Under the pieces are notes generated by a model. That model ran no database searches. It was not told the DNA's origin and saw nothing but the letters and a program-made list of their open reading frames with translations. DNA of 50,673 nt from an uncultured Alphaproteobacteria bacterium (GTDB lineage Bacteria; Pseudomonadota; Alphaproteobacteria; TMED127). The translations under genes and the position numbers were made by a program. Shown here in pieces: positions 44,302-50,673 of this stretch; positions within the stretch are counted from its first letter, which is position 1; the number at the start of each line of letters is the position of its first letter. The DNA is taken from contig CACFLM010000002.1 in NCBI GenBank assembly GCA_902567145.1, forward strand, positions 1 through 50,673, read 5' to 3'.

Positions 44302-45486
44302 TTAATAGTTTATTTCTATTTCAATTCTTCTATTTTTAGCTCTGCCTTGAGTTGTATCATTTGTTTCAACTGGCCTTGTTTCTCCATAACTAATTGCTTT
44401 CATTCTCTTAGGATCCAATGAATTGTTATTAGATAATTGTTGAACCACTGATGCTGATCTAGCCGCAGCTAGATCCCAATTATCTCGGTAGTTAGAACCA
44501 AATGTTAAAGGGACATTATCTGTATGACCCATAACTAAAATTTCACTTCTGCCTTTCTTATTCTGTTCAGCAATTTTTGCCATTATCTCTCTTGCTTTAT
44601 TTGTTAACTCCGCAGAACCAGATTTAAATGCACCAGCAGAACCTACCGTGATTACTACCTTATCGTCTTCTCTATCAACATTAACTAGTCCCTCGCCTAT
44701 CTCCTGTTTTAAGGCAATTTTTAATTTATCCTCTGCTAATTCAGCTTTTTTAGCTTCTTCTTTAGCTGACTGACTTTGATCTGATTGGCCAATACTTGTC
44801 CCTTCTTCGCCCTCTGCTTCACTTTGACCTTGTTTTGATGATGCTGTAGCTAGATTAGCAAGTTGTTTTTCCAACCCTCCAATAAGGACTTCAGAATCTG
44901 ACTTCCCAGCTGCTGCTTTCACAGATTCAACTGCATTTAAAGTTTCTTGTAATAGTTCTGGAAGTTCTTCCTCGTTGGCTTCAGTGGGTGTAAAATTCAC
45001 GACTACTTTATTGCCCAATGCCTCAACTGTTATATCTCCCCTAGCTACTGCTTCTTGGATATTTTTAGCAAGTTCTTTTGCATCTTCATTTTCTCCATCA
45101 TCTTTTGTATTATCCTCTTTTTTTGTTTGAAGCTCAACTTTAGGTTGATCAACTTCTGTTGTTTGTTGTTTCAAATTATCTTGAACCGCAGGTGTTGGAT
45201 TGGGACTAAAGTTTAAAGAAAGAATTGTTGTTCCTTTTGGTGGCTCAACCACAGGTATAACTCTTTGAATACCAAAAGCATTTTTCATACTCCCACTTAT
45301 TTGTTTAAACTTAGGTACATTAAATTCGGCGAAAGATAAAATTAAGACGAAGAACGCCATCAACAATGTAGCCATATCTGCAAAAGTTGCCATCCAGGCC
45401 GGCGCGCCTTTCGGCGGACATTCCGGACATTCATGTTCTTCTTCTTCAGCAGATGTCTGTTGATTTTCAGTTTTTTCCTCAGCCAT
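44302..45486 (-). CDS. motB: Flagellar stator protein MotB (PomB-type)
   Basis: 394 residues. The N-terminal CPECPPKGAPAWMATFADMA block and the single helix (about 35-54) contain the ion-binding Asp37; this form resembles sodium-driven PomB. A long acidic linker (about 75-270) is followed by the OmpA-like peptidoglycan-binding domain (VMGHTDNVPLTFGS, NWDLAAARSASVVQ, RAKNRRIEIEINY). It is 9 bases downstream of motA. Confidence 0.94.
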   Translation of the reverse strand: MAEEKTENQQTSAEEEEHECPECPPKGAPAWMATFADMATLLMAFFVLILSFAEFNVPKFKQISGSMKNAFGIQRVIPVVEPPKGTTILSLNFSPNPTPAVQDNLKQQTTEVDQPKVELQTKKEDNTKDDGENEDAKELAKNIQEAVARGDITVEALGNKVVVNFTPTEANEEELPELLQETLNAVESVKAAAGKSDSEVLIGGLEKQLANLATASSKQGQSEAEGEEGTSIGQSDQSQSAKEEAKKAELAEDKLKIALKQEIGEGLVNVDREDDKVVITVGSAGAFKSGSAELTNKAREIMAKIAEQNKKGRSEILVMGHTDNVPLTFGSNYRDNWDLAAARSASVVQQLSNNNSLDPKRMKAISYGETRPVETNDTTQGRAKNRRIEIEINY

Positions 45487-45495
45487 AACTTGACT

Positions 45496-46269
45496 TTAAC
45501 CTCCTGCAGCAGCTTCTAAGAGTTTTTGTTTCTCTTTAGGGGGTAAATTAGCAACAAGTTGATCTTGAATGTTCCTTGGACTTTCGCCTCTAGAAATGAA
45601 TTGCAGACCTGTTATTATCATTTCTCTGTAAGTAGTTTCGTAAGCTGAATAACCTTTTAGTTTGATAACGATAGGCATAAATATTGTATTTGCAATCATT
45701 GCCCCGTATAGTGTTGTTAATAAAGCAACTGCCATAGCTGGTCCGATTGCCTTTGGATCAGCCATGTTGCCAAGCATGGCTACTAGACCTACCAACGTTC
45801 CTATCATACCCATTGCAGGAGCAATATCTACCCATGACTGAGCACAACCAATATTTTTTTCATGTCGTACTTGCATCGCTTTTAGTTCTTTTTTTAATTG
45901 TACTGTTAGTTTGGATTCATCAGCCCCATCCACTAACATTTGTAATCCACTATCAAAGAAGGGGTCAGGAGTCTCTTGACCTTCTAATGCCATCATACCA
46001 TCTTTTCTCGCAATCCCCGCAAGTTCAACAATTCTCTCAATAAGTTCATCCATTTTCTTCACAGGTGGTTTAAATGCTTTACCAAAAGCACCAAAAGAAC
46101 CTAAATATACGGGCAAGGGTGCAGTATACATTACTGCAAAAAAAGAGCCTCCAAAAACAATTAAAATTGAAGGGACATCTATATAAGAGCCCAAACCACC
46201 AGCTGATATCATAGCGCCGGCTATCATTCCTATGGTACCGAGAAAACCTATTATTGTAGCTAAATCCAT
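45496..46269 (-). CDS. motA: Flagellar stator protein MotA (PomA-type)
   Basis: 257 residues, four membrane helices. Strong PomA-like features: DVPSILIVFGGSFFAVM, then APAMGMIGTLVGLVAMLGNM and DPKAIGPAMAVALLTTLYGA. The cytoplasmic loop contains the charged residues that push on FliG. PomA likeness implies sodium-driven rotation, in keeping with a marine habitat. It is the first gene of a three-gene minus-strand unit with its own sigma-54 promoter. Confidence 0.95.
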   Translation of the reverse strand: MDLATIIGFLGTIGMIAGAMISAGGLGSYIDVPSILIVFGGSFFAVMYTAPLPVYLGSFGAFGKAFKPPVKKMDELIERIVELAGIARKDGMMALEGQETPDPFFDSGLQMLVDGADESKLTVQLKKELKAMQVRHEKNIGCAQSWVDIAPAMGMIGTLVGLVAMLGNMADPKAIGPAMAVALLTTLYGAMIANTIFMPIVIKLKGYSAYETTYREMIITGLQFISRGESPRNIQDQLVANLPPKEKQKLLEAAAGG

Positions 46270-46310
46270 TTACTTTTCCATTAACAATTTATATATATAA
46301 AATAATATTT

Positions 46311-46326
46311 TGGTATGGATTCTGCA
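46311..46326 (+). promoter_or_regulatory. Probable sigma-54 promoter of the DUF1566 gene
   Basis: TGGTATGGATTCTGCA has GG (46312-46313) and GC (46324-46325) ten bases apart. The -12 reads CTGCA instead of TTGCA, so it is weaker than its minus-strand partner. Expected start near 46337, 51 bases before the ATG. Confidence 0.5.
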
Positions 46327-46338
46327 ACTTTAATACCA
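46323..46338 (-). promoter_or_regulatory. Sigma-54 promoter of motA-motB
   Basis: Read on the minus strand, TGGTATTAAAGTTGCA has GG (46337-46336) and GC (46325-46324) ten bases apart and a full TTGCA. Expected start near 46312, 43 bases before the motA ATG. Confidence 0.85.
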
Positions 46339-46387
46339 AAATACAAAAAATTTGTATAAAATCATTAATTTATTGTAATATACAGAT

Positions 46388-46861
46388 ATGGTCAAAAATC
46401 AACTTTTAATATGTTTTTTTATACTCATTTTTAGTAATTCATTCGCTTCAAACTATATTGATAAGGGTTATTACGTTATAGATCTAAAAAACAAAATTGA
46501 ATGGCTTAAGTGTACGACTGGTCAACAATGGAGTGATGAAAAAAAATCTTGTATTGGAATTCCAATTAAACTTGAATTCAAAGCCATTGAAGAAGCAAAT
46601 ACAATGCTTAACGATCAAATAGATGGTTCATGGAGATTGCCAACGAGGAAAGAGTTAGAAAGTTTAGTGTGTAAAGACTGTAAAGGAGTTAAAATTAATC
46701 AAAAATTGTTTCCAGGTACACCCGCGGAACCTTTTTGGACATCTCAAAGAAATTGGTGGTCACCAAAATTTTTTTGGTCTGTAAATTTTTTTACAGGGCA
46801 TTCATATGGAAGATTTGTTCCAGAAAAAGAACTTTTTGTGAGATTTGTTAAAGATCGTTAA
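46388..46861 (+). CDS. Secreted DUF1566 (Lcl C-terminal) domain protein
   Basis: 157 residues with a signal peptide cleaved near SNSFASNY. The DUF1566 pattern is clear: IEWLKCTTGQQW, KKSCIGIP, EEANTMLND, the core SWRLPTRKELESLV and EPFWTSQRNWW. Two cysteine pairs (KCTTG/SCIG and CKDC) could form disulfides. The family is a C-type-lectin-like fold found in surface proteins. The probable sigma-54 promoter and its place opposite motA suggest a motility-linked envelope or surface role, which is inference. Its last 4 bases overlap the convergent gene. Confidence 0.8.
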   Translation: MVKNQLLICFFILIFSNSFASNYIDKGYYVIDLKNKIEWLKCTTGQQWSDEKKSCIGIPIKLEFKAIEEANTMLNDQIDGSWRLPTRKELESLVCKDCKGVKINQKLFPGTPAEPFWTSQRNWWSPKFFWSVNFFTGHSYGRFVPEKELFVRFVKDR

Positions 46862-47058
46862 TCTTTTTCTTTAAAGTATTCAATTAATTTAAAGATAAAA
46901 AGAAGAATACCTGTAATAAAAATAACAACTACAGCATTCCATGGATTAATGAATGATAAATAATGTAAGTTATCTTCAAAAGTTAAAGCTATAATAATTA
47001 ATAATAAAACAAATGCTAAAAAATACCTTATGTACAAACATATCCTACAGTTCTTCAT
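46858..47058 (-). CDS. Small two-helix membrane protein, unknown
   Basis: 66 residues from ATG 47058, whose ATGA overlaps the stop of the SPOR gene; a longer start at 47076 is less likely. N terminus MKNCRICLYIRY has a CxxC pair, followed by helices at about 11-27 and 43-61. No family recognised. Coupling to the SPOR protein suggests joint expression. Confidence 0.55.
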   Translation of the reverse strand: MKNCRICLYIRYFLAFVLLLIIIALTFEDNLHYLSFINPWNAVVVIFITGILLFIFKLIEYFKEKD

Positions 47059-47708
47059 TTTTTTAAAATAAGGCAACTCATCTTTTTTGATTTACAATAA
47101 TCACAAATCAATTTAGCCATTGAATTATTTTCTGAGGGAAGAATAAGTTTAAATAATTTATTTTCTTCAACTATTTTCAATCTATTAGAGAATTCTGGAA
47201 ACTCTTTAGAAATTAACTTATTAACCTTTGTTTTTTGTTCCTCAGCATTTTTAATTTTAGAAAAAGCTCCAAACTGAAGTTTTACAGACTTTCCTGGTAA
47301 TTTAATCCTATCTGGTTTGGCTTTTACCTCTGGATTAGTTTTTTGAGTTGAAGGTTCTTCAACTTCACTTTCTAAGACAGCGTTATCTGAAAAATTATTT
47401 TTTTTTTCAACTTTCTTTACAACCTTATCTGCTGATTCGTCAACTCCACCCTTAATATCTGAAGAAGTTGAGTAATTTTCATCATTCTGATCATTTCCAA
47501 TTTTTTCAGACTTTATATTCTCTATTACTTTTACTTCAATATTATCTGAACCTAGATTTCTATTTTCTTCTTTTTTAGGGTCTGTATAATTATTAATATC
47601 TGAGGTAACTTTTCCATTTTTGTCTAAATGAAGTGTCAGATTATCAACATTAATAAAAAAAATTAAAAATAATATTGGGAAGATTAGTAAAGGTAAAATT
47701 TTTATCAT
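47055..47708 (-). CDS. SPOR-domain membrane protein
   Basis: 217 residues: an N-terminal membrane helix (about 3-20), a Ser/Asp/Lys-rich linker of about 110 residues, and a C-terminal SPOR domain starting SVKLQFGAFSKIKNAEEQKT. SPOR domains bind denuded septal peptidoglycan, so a division or cell-wall role is likely. Upstream of its start is the rpoN leader; the two genes diverge. Confidence 0.82.
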   Translation of the reverse strand: MIKILPLLIFPILFLIFFINVDNLTLHLDKNGKVTSDINNYTDPKKEENRNLGSDNIEVKVIENIKSEKIGNDQNDENYSTSSDIKGGVDESADKVVKKVEKKNNFSDNAVLESEVEEPSTQKTNPEVKAKPDRIKLPGKSVKLQFGAFSKIKNAEEQKTKVNKLISKEFPEFSNRLKIVEENKLFKLILPSENNSMAKLICDYCKSKKMSCLILKK

Positions 47709-47791
47709 TTTATTTATAATAGAATAAATACTGAAATAAGCTAGAATATTAGGAAATTTACATCTATTAATTTTTTTTTAAGATCAAATAC

Positions 47792-47871
47792 AGTGTCAAG
47801 TATCTGACTTTAGTTAAGTGTCAAATTAAAGTTTTGCATTTGTTTTAAAAAAATTGTGAAATAATTGTGAA
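47792..47871. promoter_or_regulatory. Two pairs of short direct repeats upstream of rpoN
   Basis: AGTGTCAA occurs at 47792-47799 and 47817-47824. AATTGTGAA occurs at 47852-47860 and 47863-47871, starts 11 bases apart, about one helical turn, and the second copy abuts the rpoN Shine-Dalgarno (AAAGGA). Spacing suggests an operator or repeated contact site, but the DNA is AT-rich and chance is possible. Confidence 0.3.
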
Positions 47872-47883
47872 AGGATATTAATT

Positions 47884-49341
47884 ATGCAAATTTCACAGAA
47901 TCTAAAGTTGAAACAAAGTCAATCTTTGGTGATGACCCCTCAACTGCAACAAGCAATAAAATTACTCCAACTTAATAATCTTGAATTAACTAATTTAGTA
48001 AATAAAGAGCTTGAAGAGAATCCATTTCTAGAAAATGAATCAATGGAGTTGGACGACCAAGTGAATTCGAGTGAAGAAGAAACATCAAATGTCGACGAAT
48101 CTTTTGAAAGTGGTGAATCAATATCAGATGAACCTCATAATAATGATTACGAAAATAGATGGGACAATGATATCTCTTTCACTAATAATAGAGGTTCATC
48201 AATAGATACAAATGATCCAGGGAGTGTTATCGAACAGACACTTAGTAATAAAATTTCCTTAAAGTCTATTTTGCAAGGTCAAGCAGAGTTAGAATTTCTA
48301 AATGAAGATGATAGAAAAGTTTCAGAAATTCTAATTGATTACATAGACGAAAATGGATGGATAGTCGAAAAATTGGAAGATATTTCTGATTTTAGTGGAT
48401 TTGAGTTAGGTAAAATAGAAGAAATCTTAAAAATAATGCAAACCTTTGAACCTAACGGTGTTTTTGCAAGAAATTTAAAAGAATGTTTAAAAATTCAACT
48501 TAGAAACGACAAGAACCTTGATAATGATAAGGACGTTATAATAGATAACATTGAAATGCTTGGTAATGGCAATATTAAAGGATTACAAAAATTAACTTCC
48601 CTTAATGAAGAAGTTTTGAAAGAACAAATTAGACTCATCAGATCATTAGACCCTAAACCAGGGCGTAAGTATTCCAATGATTCGGACAATATATTTCATC
48701 CAGATGTAATAGTTACAAATAATAACTCTGAATGGTCTGTAGAGTTAAATCAAGGAACTCTTCCAAAAATAACTATAAACGAAGATTATGTTAAAGAAAT
48801 CGAAAGTCTACAATGTGGCGAATCGGATAAAAAATTTATTAATGAATCTTTAAATTCAGCAAGATGGTTACTAAAAGCAATCCAACAACGTAATATCACT
48901 ACACTTAAGATTAGCTCAGAAATAGTTAATCAACAGAAAGAATTCTTTGAAAAAGGAAAAAAGTATCTTAAACCAATGGTACTTAAAGATGTTGCAAAAA
49001 AAATAAATATGCATGAAAGCACTGTAAGCAGGGTTACATCTGATAAATTAATGCTTACTCCTCGAGGAATCTTTGAAATGAAATTATTTTTTAGTGCATC
49101 TATTAGTAGTACAAAAAAAGGTGAGACTCACTCTGCTGAATCGGTTAGAGAATCACTAAAAAAATTAATAAGTAGCGAACCTATTAATAGTCCATTGAGT
49201 GACGAAATGTTAGTTGAAAAACTTCAGAATGAGGGGATAGATTTAGCTAGAAGAACAGTTGCTAAATATAGAGAACTTTTAAATATTCCAGCGTCATCAG
49301 TTAGAAGAAAAATAATGAAGATTCAAAGTATGAATATTTAG
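47884..49341 (+). CDS. rpoN: RNA polymerase sigma-54 factor RpoN
   Basis: 485 residues. Region I is QISQNLKLKQSQSLVMTPQL with the following glutamine/leucine-rich helices (activator contact). An acidic region II (about 50-110) separates the core-binding domain. The C-terminal DNA-binding part has the HESTVSRVTSDK helix-turn-helix and the RpoN box ARRTVAKYRE (455-464). It reads the -24/-12 promoters seen throughout this flagellar half and needs the two activators at 25722-28132. Confidence 0.97.
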   Translation: MQISQNLKLKQSQSLVMTPQLQQAIKLLQLNNLELTNLVNKELEENPFLENESMELDDQVNSSEEETSNVDESFESGESISDEPHNNDYENRWDNDISFTNNRGSSIDTNDPGSVIEQTLSNKISLKSILQGQAELEFLNEDDRKVSEILIDYIDENGWIVEKLEDISDFSGFELGKIEEILKIMQTFEPNGVFARNLKECLKIQLRNDKNLDNDKDVIIDNIEMLGNGNIKGLQKLTSLNEEVLKEQIRLIRSLDPKPGRKYSNDSDNIFHPDVIVTNNNSEWSVELNQGTLPKITINEDYVKEIESLQCGESDKKFINESLNSARWLLKAIQQRNITTLKISSEIVNQQKEFFEKGKKYLKPMVLKDVAKKINMHESTVSRVTSDKLMLTPRGIFEMKLFFSASISSTKKGETHSAESVRESLKKLISSEPINSPLSDEMLVEKLQNEGIDLARRTVAKYRELLNIPASSVRRKIMKIQSMNI

Positions 49342-49481
49342 ATTTTAAAACAAAAAAAAATTATACATTTTTTTTATAATGAACGTTAACCAAATCTGTA
49401 TTATCAGAAATTAATGTATTAATGATTAAGATGTTTAAGAATATCTTACAAAATAAAAATTAGTATCTAATCTATAACTTC

Positions 49482-49652
49482 CTAGGAATATCTCAAACTT
49501 TTCATTTCTCTTGAGGATTTATCAAGAAAATGAGAAACTGGATAAACGTCTGTCTTGACATGTTTATCATCATCGAAATGAGAAATCTTTATCACTGGGT
49601 TTAACTTAGAAACATTTTCGTTAGTTACTTTTGATTTAAATAATGCGTTCAT
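49482..49652 (-). CDS. 56-residue protein behind a sigma-54 promoter, unknown
   Basis: A short frame from ATG 49652 to TAG 49482. It starts MNALFKSKVTNENVSK, continues LNPVIKISHFDDDKHVKTDV and ends YPVSHFLDKSSREMKSLRYS. It is hydrophilic, without a membrane helix or cysteine, and slightly basic. A GGAG Shine-Dalgarno lies 6 bases before the ATG, and a near-perfect sigma-54 promoter 26 bases before it. Promoter, Shine-Dalgarno and frame line up, which is why I call it a gene despite its size. Function unknown; an export substrate, chaperone or regulatory peptide is possible. The remainder of this 364-base gap (49342-49481 and 49653-49705) shows no other gene. Confidence 0.65.
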   Translation of the reverse strand: MNALFKSKVTNENVSKLNPVIKISHFDDDKHVKTDVYPVSHFLDKSSREMKSLRYS

Positions 49653-49677
49653 TACGTTCTCCTATTTGACAGATATC

Positions 49678-49693
49678 TGCAATTTTTTTGCCA
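49678..49693 (-). promoter_or_regulatory. Sigma-54 promoter of the 56-residue gene
   Basis: On the minus strand, TGGCAAAAAAATTGCA has GG (49692-49691) and GC (49680-49679) ten bases apart, matching TGGCA-N6-TTGCA. Transcription would start near 49667, 15 bases before the ATG. Confidence 0.85.
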
Positions 49694-49705
49694 AAGTATG
49701 CAAAA

Positions 49706-50317
49706 TTATATTTTTTCATTCTTCAATACTTGTCTGAAGAATTTAATTTTTTCCTTTTCATACGGATCAGTATTATCAGAGTTAATCAAGATCTTTTTTT
49801 GTCGAAGATCATTCCAGTAATTATGTACTTTTTTTAAGTATCTTTTCTTTCTTTTGGGGATTGAGGAATGATATCTTGATACCGCTTCATTCCATGATTT
49901 ATGCTTCTTATATAATTTAGATAAAAAAATTGCAGCGTATTTTACATTCTCTTCTGGTTCAATAATGTGAGATAAATCTTTAAAATTTTTTAAATGATAA
50001 GATGTATTAATTTGCATACAACCTACATCGATACTTTTTTTCTTACTAATGTTTTCTTTTAAATACTTTAGTATCTCAAATTTACTGTCAAAGTAGATCG
50101 ATTGACCAGATACATTTAATGTCCACGGCCATGATTGGAAAGGCTTCTCCTTTTTCTTAATCCCTGACTCTACAAGAGCAATAGAAGTTAATAATTTTTG
50201 AGGTAGTTTATAAATTTTTCCATATTTTTCTGTAAGGTAATTACAGTTGTCCAAATCCTCTGAAGAAACCAAATTAAATGAAAAAAAATAAATAGCTACA
50301 AGTAAAAACTTTATCAT
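49706..50317 (-). CDS. Lytic transglycosylase (SLT family)
   Basis: 203 residues from ATG 50317; this start gives a signal peptide (MIKFLLVAIYFFSFNLVSS). The frame is open to a TTG at 50344, but that lies in a sigma-54-like element. Catalytic motif: ALVESG with the Glu, then GCMQINTSYH, and AVSRYHSS near the end. Such enzymes open peptidoglycan; specialised ones (for example SltF in Rhodobacter) do so for the flagellar rod. A sigma-54 element and nearby rpoN support a flagellar role, but this is inference. Confidence 0.85.
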   Translation of the reverse strand: MIKFLLVAIYFFSFNLVSSEDLDNCNYLTEKYGKIYKLPQKLLTSIALVESGIKKKEKPFQSWPWTLNVSGQSIYFDSKFEILKYLKENISKKKSIDVGCMQINTSYHLKNFKDLSHIIEPEENVKYAAIFLSKLYKKHKSWNEAVSRYHSSIPKRKKRYLKKVHNYWNDLRQKKILINSDNTDPYEKEKIKFFRQVLKNEKI

Positions 50318-50327
50318 GTAATAAAAC

Positions 50328-50343
50328 AGCAATTTAAGTGCCA
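50328..50343 (-). promoter_or_regulatory. Sigma-54-like element at the transglycosylase start
   Basis: On the minus strand, TGGCACTTAAATTGCT matches TGGCAC-N5-TTGCW exactly, with GG at 50342-50341 and GC at 50330-50329. The predicted start (about 50317) coincides with the ATG, which would make the message leaderless. Confidence 0.65.
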
Positions 50344-50347
50344 ATTA

Positions 50348-50673
50348 TTATTTTTTAATAATTGAGCTACTTAATAAGTCCCGTCCAACAGAAATAAAAT
50401 CATAGGGATTAATAGATTTTCCATTAACTTTTACCTCGTAGTGAAGGTGAGCGCCCACTGCCCTTCCTGTAGCACCCATTTTACCAATCACTTGCCCCTC
50501 TTTGACACTGGCACCTTTCTTTACGTTTAATTTATGTAAATGCCCATACAAAGTAGTTACTCCATGCTTATGAACAATTTTGATAGTCTTACCAAAAGAG
50601 CCATTTCTACCTGAAAAGGAAACATAACCATCTGCTGGTGCTCTGACTTCTTCTTGCCAAGTTCCAGCCATGT
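50348..50673 (-). CDS. M23 family peptidase (LytM domain), C-terminal part
   Basis: The frame runs off the right edge; 108 residues are visible. The opening AGTWQEEVRAPADGYVSFSG is internal to an M23 domain, so the ATG at 50671 is probably not the start. Conserved features: IKIVHKHGVTTLYGHLH, VKEGQVIGKMGATG, and the zinc/catalytic GAHLHYEV. The first zinc ligands (HxxxD) lie outside the window. M23 proteins cut peptide cross-links or, if degenerate, activate amidases. It precedes the transglycosylase on the same strand, a paired cell-wall remodelling set. Confidence 0.9.
   Translation of the reverse strand, partial: MAGTWQEEVRAPADGYVSFSGRNGSFGKTIKIVHKHGVTTLYGHLHKLNVKKGASVKEGQVIGKMGATGRAVGAHLHYEVKVNGKSINPYDFISVGRDLLSSSIIKK

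Larger units (their letters stand above)
46307..46342. promoter_or_regulatory. Inverted repeat spanning back-to-back sigma-54 promoters
   Basis: ATTTTGGTAT (46307-46316) and ATACCAAAAT (46333-46342) are exact reverse complements around 16 bases that contain one TGCA (46323-46326). Each arm supplies a -24 GG, and the central TGCA supplies the -12 GC for both directions. The arrangement is thus a nearly symmetrical bidirectional sigma-54 promoter between motA and the DUF1566 gene. Confidence 0.7.

Noticed and set aside
50342..50364. 9-bp AT-only inverted repeat at the end of the M23 gene
   Set aside because: Not followed by a T tract on the minus strand and has only one GC pair, so not a convincing terminator.
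1..50673. tRNA, rRNA, CRISPR, insertion sequence, prophage or restriction genes
   Set aside because: I looked for cloverleaf-like stretches, regular repeats, transposase or integrase motifs and found none.

Overview
The window is very AT-rich and densely packed, with almost no long intergenic DNA. Gene content and order point to an alphaproteobacterium: lptD-surA-pdxA-rsmA, then gmk-mltG-fabF-acpP-fabG-fabD, rpsF-rpsR-DUF2232-rplI, dnaB, cvpA-purF-SDR, and a TPR gene-bamB-der block. The low GC, tight overlaps and sodium-type stator genes suggest a streamlined, probably marine, motile lineage. I cannot place it more precisely from sequence alone. I saw no rRNA, tRNA, CRISPR array, insertion sequence or prophage.

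Layout. Bases 1-4332 (+) hold the end of lptD, surA, pdxA and rsmA. Bases 4321-9138 (-) hold gmk, mltG and the fatty-acid genes fabF, acpP, fabG and fabD. Bases 9256-14144 (+) hold ribosomal proteins S6, S18 and L9, a DUF2232 membrane protein, a cation antiporter and the replicative helicase. Bases 14234-18523 (+) hold an MlaE/MlaF lipid transporter pair, cvpA, purF and a degenerate SDR. Bases 18536-23349 (-) read as a TPR protein, BamB, Der and a small flavocytochrome c sulfide dehydrogenase pair (FccA/FccB-like). Bases 23435-25725 hold DUF2794, a DUF1289 fusion, marC and trhO.

Bases 25722-50673 are dominated by flagellar genes. Two sigma-54 activators lie head to head: one lacks an N-terminal regulatory domain but keeps the Fis helix-turn-helix, and the other has an N-terminal domain but no DNA-binding domain (FleQ/FleT-like). 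The second leads fliEFGHIJ, then fliKLMN, then fliOPQR-flhB. Five small uncharacterised genes follow flhB without a break. One of them resembles ribosome recycling factor but lacks its key arginines. Facing these is motA-motB plus a third gene of unknown function, then a DUF1566 protein, a SPOR protein, rpoN (sigma-54 itself), a previously unlisted 56-residue gene, a lytic transglycosylase and the end of an M23 peptidase.

How it fits together. By eye I found seven GG-N10-GC (-24/-12) sigma-54 promoter elements, each just upstream of a gene or operon in the flagellar half: fleT-like, fliK, fliO, motA, the DUF1566 gene, the 56-residue gene and the transglycosylase. With rpoN and both activators present, the window carries a nearly complete sigma-54 flagellar regulatory circuit plus its targets. 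The best candidates for undescribed biology are the five-gene block after flhB (including the RRF-like protein), the sigma-54-controlled 56-residue protein, and the bidirectional sigma-54 promoter between motA and the DUF1566 gene.
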